Origin: Ignavibacteriales bacterium UBA6490
GTDB lineage: Bacteria; Bacteroidota; Ignavibacteria; Ignavibacteriales; Ignavibacteriaceae
DNA: 5,378 bases
Assembly: GCA_002435365.1 (NCBI GenBank)
Contig: DJMM01000033.1
Span: 4,308-9,685, forward strand
Direction: 5' to 3'
In this document: piece by piece, positions 1 to 5,117 of the stretch
How positions within the stretch are numbered: the first letter of the stretch is position 1
How the letters are laid out: each line of letters starts with the position of its first letter
Notes under the pieces: model-generated
What the model saw: the letters and a program-made list of their open reading frames with translations, nothing else
The model's database searches: none
Told to the model about the DNA's origin: nothing
Translations under genes and position numbers: made by a program

Positions 1-2
1 GT

Positions 3-47
3 AAAGCAGACAAGGCATGGGTTGCCAGTCTTTGGTTTTTCAATTAA
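3..47 (+). CDS. Possible 3' end of an upstream gene (partial)
   Basis: A short open frame enters from the left edge and ends in TAA at 45-47, giving a tail of 14 residues (KADKAWVASLWFFN). The composition is protein-like and the stop lies 8 bases before the next start codon, which would fit an operon. The other two frames also stop early (TAA at 2-4 and 67-69), so the choice rests mainly on position. Too little is visible to name a family, and it may simply be non-coding. Confidence 0.3.
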   Translation, partial: KADKAWVASLWFFN

Positions 48-55
48 TTTAAGAA

Positions 56-319
56 ATGCAAAATCTTAAAAAATTACTCAAATCCCCGCATATTCAAGTT
101 GCGCTGGCAACCGGAATTTCGATTATAGTAATTGCATTCTTTTCCAAAAGAGTTCTTATTCAGCCGATCGGTTACCTGCCGGCCTCTATACCTCCCTTCC
201 TGATGGTGGTATTTGAAGCGGTTTATTCGCAGAACAAAGAAGGCAGATTCAGCAAACCTTGGTATTGGATTTCGGCAATATTTATCACGACTGCCGTAGT
301 CATTATTCTCTCAGCATAA
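56..319 (+). CDS. Small integral membrane protein, unknown function
   Basis: An 87-residue, strongly hydrophobic protein that I do not recognise. A basic N-terminus (several Lys in the first 9 residues) is followed by a membrane segment at about residues 12-30, a second hydrophobic stretch with several prolines at about 39-57, and a third at about 68-86 that runs to the C-terminus. It is therefore a two- or three-pass inner-membrane protein with a short charged loop (QNKEGRFSKP) before the last helix. No catalytic or metal-binding motif is visible. No convincing Shine-Dalgarno precedes the ATG at 56; only a weak purine run (AAGAA) abuts it. If the frame ending at 47 is real, translation could be coupled to it. 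The next gene begins 66 bases downstream with its own ribosome binding site. Confidence 0.75.
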   Translation: MQNLKKLLKSPHIQVALATGISIIVIAFFSKRVLIQPIGYLPASIPPFLMVVFEAVYSQNKEGRFSKPWYWISAIFITTAVVIILSA

Positions 320-376
320 AGCCATATTTAAAGTTATATTGTCTTTTAATTGATTATTTTATCCCGCATTAAAAAC

Positions 377-381
377 AGGAG
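377..381 (+). promoter_or_regulatory. Ribosome binding site (AGGAG)
   Basis: AGGAG lies 4 bases before the ATG at 386. It fixes the start of the FxLYD-like gene and shows that this organism uses Shine-Dalgarno initiation, which is weak or absent in many Bacteroidia. Confidence 0.7.
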
Positions 382-385
382 ATAA

Positions 386-748
386 ATGAAAAAACTGCTT
401 GTAATAATTCTCATCGCGGCAGCCGGTTATTTTGCTTACCAATACCTGCTTAAAGAAAAGCCGGTTCTGCTTGTAAATGCCAGTAAAGTAGTAACAACCA
501 GCTCCACTGCGGATATCGATGCCCCCGGCCTGGCACAGCTTACATATGGCACGGTTCAGGGAACCGTTAAAAACGTGAGCGACAAGGTAGTAACAAATAT
601 TGTTTTGAAATATAAAATGGACGGCAAGCCGGTTGAAGCATCTATCTACAGTCTTGAACCGGGAGAGGAGAAAAATTTTTCTACTCAAAATGTTATGATC
701 AGAAACGCCGGTGCCTCGTTTTACCTGGAAGAGATGAGTTATAATTAA
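386..748 (+). CDS. Membrane-anchored protein with FxLYD-like beta-sandwich domain
   Basis: A 120-residue protein with an N-terminal hydrophobic helix (about residues 3-20, after MKK). There is no lipobox cysteine, so this is an uncleaved anchor or signal peptide, with the rest facing the periplasm or outside. Residues about 53-118 fit the FxLYD pattern of extracytoplasmic beta-sandwich domains: a G-x-V-x-N-x-S-D start (GTVQGTVKNVSDK), alternating hydrophobic strands (TNIVLKYKMDG), then the typical turn SLEPGEEKNF. Such domains occur in many small secreted proteins of unknown role and are thought to mediate binding rather than catalysis. The start is supported by AGGAG upstream. A terminator-like hairpin follows the stop, so this gene, perhaps with the small membrane protein before it, probably ends a transcript. 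The domain call is from motif memory; the exact function is unknown. Confidence 0.8.
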   Translation: MKKLLVIILIAAAGYFAYQYLLKEKPVLLVNASKVVTTSSTADIDAPGLAQLTYGTVQGTVKNVSDKVVTNIVLKYKMDGKPVEASIYSLEPGEEKNFSTQNVMIRNAGASFYLEEMSYN

Positions 749-750
749 CA

Positions 751-783
751 ATATCGGCTTCTGCAGAAGTCATATGTTTTTTT
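751..783 (+). terminator. Probable Rho-independent terminator
   Basis: The hairpin has ATAT and GGCTTC pairing with GAAGTC and ATAT across a TGCA loop (762-765). It contains one bulged C at 755 and one G-T pair. It is followed by G and seven Ts (777-783). It begins 2 bases after the stop of the FxLYD-like gene, as expected for its terminator. The stem is only moderately GC-rich, so strength is uncertain. Confidence 0.6.
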
Positions 784-845
784 ACGTTTCAGGTTTATCT
801 TAAGATTTATTTTAGCAAACCATGCATTTTTAAAACCAAGGAAAC

Positions 846-849
846 GGAG
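846..849 (+). promoter_or_regulatory. Ribosome binding site (GGAG)
   Basis: GGAG within a purine-rich stretch (AAGGAAACGGAGA) lies 8 bases before the ATG at 858, a near-ideal spacing. It supports that start over any internal one. Confidence 0.7.
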
Positions 850-857
850 ACTATAAT

Positions 858-1325
858 ATGAAAAAACCAGAGCTGAAGACAATTGTGTCTCTTGCCGAGA
901 TAATCTCGGCACTAGCAATTGTTATATCCCTGATTTATGCAGTAAACGAATTCCGGAGGTCACAGACGCTGACCAGCAGAGATGTCGAAAATATTGCCTA
1001 CGCAAGAATGATGGAGCGGGATCGGCTATTAATTGAAAACCCCGACTTTGCAAACATTTATATAAATGTCTCAAAAAATCCCGCGAAAATTAAGGAAGCG
1101 GAAAGAGTGCGATATTTAGCATTCGAGCACATATATTATGACAGCTGGGAAACTCTCTGGTATTATTACAATGAGGGAGTAATGGAAAATGACGCCTGGA
1201 ACAGCTGGAACAGCTGGTTTATTTCAGATGCCAGAGAGAAACCGGCACTAGGATGGGAAGGAAACAGAAAACATTTTTCGGGAGAATTTCTTAAGATGGT
1301 AGATGAGGTTCTGCTAATTAATTAA
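858..1325 (+). CDS. Single-pass membrane protein, uncharacterised widespread type
   Basis: A 155-residue protein. Residues about 9-29 form one membrane helix (LAEIISALAIVISLIYA) followed by a basic segment (NEFRRSQ), which predicts a short outer N-terminus and a cytoplasmic C-terminal body by the positive-inside rule. The body is charged, helical and very rich in aromatic residues (HIYYDSWETLWYYY, then AWNSWNSWF). This architecture, AEI(I/V)SA-(I/L)A(I/V)V-SLIY then a basic patch and a Trp/Tyr-rich helical body of 150-170 residues, is one I recall in many hypothetical proteins from Proteobacteria and Bacteroidota. I know no established function for it. A 9-base tandem repeat (1197-1214) encodes the WNSWNS duplication. 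The gene appears monocistronic: a terminator precedes it and an imperfect hairpin follows. It is probably not in an operon with the kinase, which starts 86 bases later. Confidence 0.8.
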   Translation: MKKPELKTIVSLAEIISALAIVISLIYAVNEFRRSQTLTSRDVENIAYARMMERDRLLIENPDFANIYINVSKNPAKIKEAERVRYLAFEHIYYDSWETLWYYYNEGVMENDAWNSWNSWFISDAREKPALGWEGNRKHFSGEFLKMVDEVLLIN

Positions 1326-1333
1326 ATTATGAG

Positions 1334-1387
1334 CCTTATGATACTCCATTCACGGACATATCATTTAAGGTAAATAATTTTTATTTT
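1334..1387 (+). terminator. Imperfect hairpin followed by T-rich tract (possible terminator)
   Basis: CCTT (1334-1337) and ATGATA (1338-1343) pair with TATCAT (1359-1364) and AAGG (1367-1370), with a two-T bulge. A further TCC/GGA pairing inside the loop is possible. The AT-rich run TAAATAATTTTTATTTT follows (1371-1387). The stem is AT-rich and bulged, so termination could be weak. The same symmetry could instead be a regulator site upstream of the kinase gene. Confidence 0.35.
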
Positions 1388-1411
1388 ACATGCACCATAT
1401 AGAAAATTACT

Positions 1412-3451
1412 ATGAGCGTTAAATTTTTTTCCGGCTCGGTCGATAATTTTACCGATCTCTTCATAGAAGCCATTGATGTTGCTCCTGTAGCTTTATTGTT
1501 GTTGGATGAGAGCGGAAAAGTAGTTTACGCAAACAGAGAATGTGTTTCATTATTCCGATACACATTAGATGAATTAAAGCGGATGTCGCTTCCCGATTTT
1601 ATTCCACATTCCTACCGCAAAACTCACAAAAAATATTTCGCAGGCTATTGGCAAAATCCGGAGTCCAGAAAAATGGGTGTGGGAAGGGAGGTTTATGCTC
1701 TGAGAAAAGATGGTACGGTCTTTCCGGCAGAAGTGGGTTTGAACCCAATTGAGGTGCCCGGTGAAAAACTGAATGTTATCGCTATAATTGATAATACATT
1801 CAGGAAAGAAGTGGAGCAAAAAATTAAAGAGCTGGAGGTAATGAAATCCCGCTTTTTTGCAAACATTTCTCACGAATTCAAAACACCGTTGATGCTCATC
1901 ATGGGACCGGTTGAAGATCTCTTAAATAAATTTTCTGATCCGGATGCTACACAGAAATTAGAACTGATCGGAAAATACGCAAACAGGCTGCTGCAATTAA
2001 TTAATCAGCTGCTGGATCTTTCCAAACTTGAAAGTGGTAAATATAAACTGAGCCTGGTAATGGAAGACTTAACCAAATATATCGGCAGTCTTGTTAAAAC
2101 TTTTTCATTTCCGGCAAGGGATAAGGGAATTGAATTAAAATTTAATTCATCAGCCCATGAGCTTAGAGCTTACTTTGATTTCGATATTGTTGAAAAGGTT
2201 GTCTCAAATTTACTCACCAATGCAATCAAATTTACTCTGCCGGGCGGATCAATAACTTTAACAGTCAGGGCGGTGACCTCTCCATTAGGGGACAAAAAAG
2301 AAGAAAACCGGAAAACCGCAGAACGCAGAACAAACATTGTTCAAATAATTGTAGAAGACACCGGCATAGGTATATCCGAAGAAAACTTAAACAAAATATT
2401 TGAACCTTACTACCAGGTTGACAGCAAAAATCTCGGAAGCGGTATCGGTTTATCCCTTGTTAAAGAATTAGTATCTCTCCACCTGGGCAAAATTGAGGCT
2501 ACGAGTATAGTGGGGAAAGGTACCAGTTTTTGCATTACCCTGCCCCTGGATAAATCGGTTTATAAGAAGATCGATTTTGCCGCAGAAAAGCCTGGCAACA
2601 TTTCTCAATTCATCGGAAAATCAACGGTAGAAAAATATCTGGACAAAGAAATTATTGCAAAAGGCGCTAAACCGGAGAATCAAGATTCGAATATCCGCCT
2701 TAATGACAAAATAATTTTGATCATTGAAGACAATCAGGACCTGCTTCACTTTATGAAAAGTATTATTGGCCGGCATTACAAGGTGATTACCGCGGAAACC
2801 CTTGAAGTCGGTTTGGAGAAAGCATATTACTCCATTCCGGATCTCATTATAAGCGACGTAATGCTGCCGGGAATGGACGGATTAGAGGGGTGCAGAATTA
2901 TGAAAAACGACAACAGGACATGCCATATCCCAATTATTCTACTGACTGCAAAAACGGAACTTGCGAGCAAAATTAAGGGTTTGGAACAAGGGGCAGACGA
3001 TTATATTCAAAAACCCTTCAATTTTGAAGAACTGCTGGCCCGGGTTAAAAACCTTATAACTATAAAAGAAAAACGCTGCGATGCCCTAAAGGAGAGGCCG
3101 GTTATAAAACCAGTGGAGGTAGCAACCAACAGTCTTGATGAAAAATTCATCGGCACAGTGATTGATATTATTGAAAGGAACATAAAGAACCCTAAATTCA
3201 GCATTTCAGAACTTGCCCAGGGGGTATTTCTCAGCCAATCCCAGCTGTACCGCAAGATAATGGGATTGACCGGCTATAGTCCACACGAGTTTATCATGTC
3301 CATCAGGCTTCAGCATTCACTGGATCTGCTTAAAAAAAAGGCAGGGAGCATCAGCGAAATTTCTTTTATGGTCGGCTTTGACAGTCCGGCATATTTTACC
3401 AAATGCTTCAAGGACAAGTATCATACCACCCCATCCCAATATTTTAAATGA
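1412..3451 (+). CDS. Soluble hybrid PAS/histidine kinase/receiver/AraC-type DNA-binding regulator
   Basis: A complete phosphorelay and transcription factor in one 679-residue chain, of the hybrid two-component type common in Bacteroidota. In order: PAS domain (about residues 13-130), a short coiled-coil linker, HisKA with phosphoacceptor His154 in NISHEFKTPL, an HATPase domain with N-box (Asn266, Asn270), G1 (DTGIG, 316-320), F-box (FEPYYQ) and G2 (GSGIGL, 342-347), then a linker (about 381-430). The receiver (about 433-550) has acidic Glu439/Asp440, phosphoacceptor Asp482, Thr512 and Lys534. A C-terminal AraC-type helix-turn-helix (about 580-679) ends SPAYFTKCFKDKYHTTPSQYFK-like. All catalytic residues are intact. 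Unlike classical hybrid systems it has no signal peptide, membrane helix or periplasmic beta-propeller sensor, so the signal should be cytoplasmic and read by the PAS domain. His72 in the PAS aligns with the heme ligand of FixL (see findings). The start lacks a clear Shine-Dalgarno, but the PAS domain is complete from this ATG. The likely output is control of nearby genes, such as the lipoprotein downstream. Confidence 0.95.
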   Translation: MSVKFFSGSVDNFTDLFIEAIDVAPVALLLLDESGKVVYANRECVSLFRYTLDELKRMSLPDFIPHSYRKTHKKYFAGYWQNPESRKMGVGREVYALRKDGTVFPAEVGLNPIEVPGEKLNVIAIIDNTFRKEVEQKIKELEVMKSRFFANISHEFKTPLMLIMGPVEDLLNKFSDPDATQKLELIGKYANRLLQLINQLLDLSKLESGKYKLSLVMEDLTKYIGSLVKTFSFPARDKGIELKFNSSAHELRAYFDFDIVEKVVSNLLTNAIKFTLPGGSITLTVRAVTSPLGDKKEENRKTAERRTNIVQIIVEDTGIGISEENLNKIFEPYYQVDSKNLGSGIGLSLVKELVSLHLGKIEATSIVGKGTSFCITLPLDKSVYKKIDFAAEKPGNISQFIGKSTVEKYLDKEIIAKGAKPENQDSNIRLNDKIILIIEDNQDLLHFMKSIIGRHYKVITAETLEVGLEKAYYSIPDLIISDVMLPGMDGLEGCRIMKNDNRTCHIPIILLTAKTELASKIKGLEQGADDYIQKPFNFEELLARVKNLITIKEKRCDALKERPVIKPVEVATNSLDEKFIGTVIDIIERNIKNPKFSISELAQGVFLSQSQLYRKIMGLTGYSPHEFIMSIRLQHSLDLLKKKAGSISEISFMVGFDSPAYFTKCFKDKYHTTPSQYFK

Positions 3452-3592
3452 ACGGATTATCTCTTTGCAATCTTAATGGTACCCGGTTAATCGGGGCAGC
3501 CTTCTAACCCAAAATCCATTCAATTCTCCCCCATGCATTATTTGTTATAGTTATTGCAGAATATTTGATAACTCCCGACCTGTCATCATCTG

Positions 3593-3600
3593 TAAGTTTG
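3593..3600 (+). promoter_or_regulatory. Candidate Bacteroidota-type -7 element (TAAGTTTG)
   Basis: TAAGTTTG matches the Bacteroidota -7 consensus TAnnTTTG exactly and would give a leader of roughly 40 bases before the lipoprotein start. The nearest upstream TTTG (3564-3567), a possible -33 box, is 25 bases away, longer than the usual spacing of about 19-21. The call therefore rests on one half of the promoter. Confidence 0.25.
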
Positions 3601-3634
3601 GTTCGTAATTTATTTAATTAATTATTTATCCTTT

Positions 3635-3641
3635 AGGAAAG
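3635..3641 (+). promoter_or_regulatory. Ribosome binding site (AGGAAAG)
   Basis: AGGAAAG precedes the ATG at 3645, with 6 bases between AGGA and the start codon. This agrees with the signal peptide beginning at that ATG. Confidence 0.65.
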
Positions 3642-3644
3642 AAA

Positions 3645-4730
3645 ATGAAAAACAAACTCTTTATAATCTTGTCGGTTTTGACTTCAGTATTTTTTACTGC
3701 CTGCCAGACCGAAAACACTATCGACAGTATTGCCGGTCCGACTTTAAATAAAGTTGAGGTGGGCACACTAGGTTCAAATAACTCTTCCCAGATTCTGTAT
3801 GCCGGGCAGACCATAAATGCAGGTAAGGTAACTTATGATGACATCGATACAGACAATAACGGCACTACCGATGCTCTTCAGATTACCTATGCAACAACAA
3901 ATGGGTGGGAGCTTACTGAAGTTCAGTTCTTCATCGGAAACTCGCTTGCAGACATGCCGGTCAACAAATCCGGAAATCCCCAGATCGGCTTATTCCCTTA
4001 TAAATCGGGAAACATAACCGGACAGACCTCTTATACCATAGTCATTCCTTTTACAACGCTTGGATTTACATGCCCCGGACCAGAGGACTATGTTGTAGCT
4101 GCTCATGCTTCAGTGCGTAAATCTTTAGGCGGCGGCTCTTATCAGACCGAAACCGGCTGGGGTGATGGTGCAAGACTCGTTCAGCGCGGTAACTGGGCAA
4201 TGTATAACACTATATATATTACCTGTGATGTGGTTCTGCCACCGGTTCTCGAAGTTAAAACCGAAACTGCCTTTGCATTCGATGGAGACCAGAGTGGCTG
4301 TTTCGCGAATTACTCTGAATTTATCTCTAATCCTAATCGTTGGGGCTGGACAAATGGACCGCTTACAGCTGGTGTTTACGATATGCCGATATATGCCGGT
4401 GCCGGTCAGTGCGATATTACCAAAGGAACCCTGGTTGGAAATCTTAATGTGAATTATAATGGTTCAACAGCGGTTGTAACTTATACCCTTAACGGAAACA
4501 ATCCATCAACCGGTTTACCTTATACTTTGGAAGAGGTTCATCTTTATGTAGGAAGTGAAGAATTCCCAAGGAACAAACAAAACGAATTAACAATCGCTCC
4601 TGGACAATATCCTAAAAAGGCTTCAGATTTGAATGGACAGACTTATACTTTCACTGTTAACAACTTAAGCGGCAGTGTTTATGTAATAGCACATGCAGTA
4701 GTTTACGGTTTTCCTGCTTCGAGCAACTGA
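3645..4730 (+). CDS. Exported lipoprotein with two diverged copies of a beta-rich module
   Basis: A 361-residue protein with a lipoprotein signal peptide: MKNK, a hydrophobic core, then FFTAC with the lipidated Cys at residue 20. It is therefore expected in the outer or inner membrane facing outward. The rest is beta-rich, low in charge, and built of two related modules. Copy 1 (about 50-157) and copy 2 (about 249-353) share YAG near the start, an ITY/VTY strand, LTEVQFFIGN versus LEEVHLYVGS, P-x-NK, GQTSYTI versus GQTYTFT, and YVVAAHASV versus VYVIAHAVV. Between them lie a GWGDGA-x-GNWAMY segment (171-187) and an ETAFAF-x-RWGWTNGPL segment (207-240). I recall the RWGWTNG, AGAGQCD and RGNWATY signatures from uncharacterised exported proteins of Bacteroidota; no function is known to me. 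Residues 68-76 (DTDNNGTTD) resemble the first half of a calcium-binding loop. There is no type IX secretion sorting domain at the C-terminus. Its own promoter region and the terminator after it suggest a monocistronic unit, possibly controlled by the regulator upstream. Confidence 0.85.
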   Translation: MKNKLFIILSVLTSVFFTACQTENTIDSIAGPTLNKVEVGTLGSNNSSQILYAGQTINAGKVTYDDIDTDNNGTTDALQITYATTNGWELTEVQFFIGNSLADMPVNKSGNPQIGLFPYKSGNITGQTSYTIVIPFTTLGFTCPGPEDYVVAAHASVRKSLGGGSYQTETGWGDGARLVQRGNWAMYNTIYITCDVVLPPVLEVKTETAFAFDGDQSGCFANYSEFISNPNRWGWTNGPLTAGVYDMPIYAGAGQCDITKGTLVGNLNVNYNGSTAVVTYTLNGNNPSTGLPYTLEEVHLYVGSEEFPRNKQNELTIAPGQYPKKASDLNGQTYTFTVNNLSGSVYVIAHAVVYGFPASSN

Positions 4731-4752
4731 CAAGTGAAGTAAAGAAAAAAAG

Positions 4753-4790
4753 AAAGCGGCTCAATTTAATGAGTCGCTTTTTTTATTTTA
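4753..4790. terminator. Strong, probably bidirectional Rho-independent terminator
   Basis: An 11-base-pair stem (AAAGCGGCTCA, 4753-4763, with TGAGTCGCTTT, 4770-4780, one G-T pair) closes a 6-base loop and is followed by TTTTATTTTA on the plus strand. The flank upstream of the stem is A-rich (AAAGAAAAAAAG, 4741-4752), so the minus-strand transcript gets an equivalent U tract. It sits 22 bases after the lipoprotein stop and immediately beyond the end of the minus-strand reading frame at 4788, serving both convergent units. Confidence 0.85.
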
Positions 4791-4973
4791 AACTGCATTG
4801 CTCCTTATAAATTTTTCACACAAACCAATATCTTCGGCCAGGAGCTGAAGCTTCTTTACACCGGGAGTTTCCTTTTCGATTTCCAAGCCGATATTACTGA
4901 TCATTGCAAAAACATTATCATAGACATAATGATATCTTTCTAAACTATGGCAGGCAATACGACATCTCTCATT
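4788..4973 (-). pseudogene. C-terminal part of a frame-disrupted small gene (unrecognised)
   Basis: On the minus strand an open frame of 61 residues runs from just after a TGA (4976-4974) to TAA at 4790-4788, directly against the terminator. Its translation looks like real protein: after HSLERYHYVYDN comes VFAMISNIGLEIEKETPG and then KKLQLLAEDIGLCEKF, an amphipathic helical pattern with sensible codon use. It has no good start at its beginning; the first in-frame ATG is at 4904-4902, which would give only 38 residues. The preceding minus-strand frame (4940-5116) overlaps it by 34 bases and is offset by one base. The simplest reading is one gene of roughly 110 residues interrupted by a single-base deletion, or an equivalent sequencing error, in 4940-4973. 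I saw no classical slippery heptamer there. The family is unknown to me. It could instead be an independent 38-residue gene. Confidence 0.45.
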
Positions 4974-5116
4974 TCATCAAATCGGCTTTTGAATTCCGTA
5001 ACTTGCTTCCTTGATTTTTCACGCGGAACTTCTGTTAAACCGACAGTAATCCCGTCATAAGACATAACAGCAAACATCATATCCCCGAAAAAGCTGTTCC
5101 CCTTCCTGCTTACCAT
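4940..5116 (-). CDS. Short frame, probable N-terminal part of the disrupted gene
   Basis: A minus-strand frame of 58 residues starts at the ATG at 5116-5114, one base after the stop of the preceding gene (TGA-T-ATG), so translational coupling is likely. The product begins MVSRKGNSFFGDMMFAV, continues with a hydrophobic/polar alternation (MSYDGITVGL) and then a charged helix (EVPREKSRKQVTEFKSRFDEM). It ends at TAG 4942-4940 after a less protein-like tail. I do not recognise the family. A second possible start is MMFAV, whose ATG follows a GGGGAT sequence. Open sequence also extends upstream of 5116 in this frame, but it overlaps the preceding gene and reads as its shadow. Together with the frame ending at 4788 it probably formed one small protein; alone it may be a truncated product. 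Confidence 0.4.
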   Translation of the reverse strand: MVSRKGNSFFGDMMFAVMSYDGITVGLTEVPREKSRKQVTEFKSRFDEMRDVVLPAIV

Positions 5117-5117
5117 A

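Larger units (their letters stand above)
3452..3644. other. Intergenic region between regulator and lipoprotein
   Basis: This is 193 bases with no supported gene. It holds a short GC-rich hairpin (CCCG/CGGG, 3482-3495) without a T tract. GTTAT repeats at 3544-3548 and 3550-3554 are opposed by ATAAC at 3568-3572, and a TAnnTTTG-type promoter element lies at 3593-3600. It is the natural place for the lipoprotein promoter and for any binding site of the upstream regulator. Confidence 0.5.

Noticed and set aside
359..751. Minus-strand open frame of 130 residues opposite the FxLYD-like gene
   Set aside because: It is the antisense of a gene with a good ribosome binding site, an N-terminal anchor and a recognisable domain; the antisense product has no domain pattern.
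1390..1422. Ten-codon frame (ATG at 1390) overlapping the kinase start, as a leader peptide
   Set aside because: No ribosome binding site and no regulatory codon run; chance frame in AT-rich DNA.
1574..1873. Minus-strand open frame of 99 residues inside the kinase gene
   Set aside because: It overlaps the PAS-to-HisKA coding region, whose motifs are unmistakable; antisense shadow.
3007..3255. Minus-strand open frame of 82 residues inside the kinase gene
   Set aside because: Antisense to the receiver and helix-turn-helix coding region; no independent support.
3482..3495. GC-rich hairpin CCCG/CGGG after the kinase gene as a terminator
   Set aside because: The stem is only 4 base pairs and no T tract follows.
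3626..3814. Minus-strand open frame of 62 residues over the lipoprotein start
   Set aside because: Antisense to the signal peptide region and ribosome binding site; no protein-like features.
3835..4452. Two plus-strand open frames (3835-4017 and 4162-4452) within the lipoprotein
   Set aside because: Out-of-frame shadows of a gene with a lipobox and repeated motifs.
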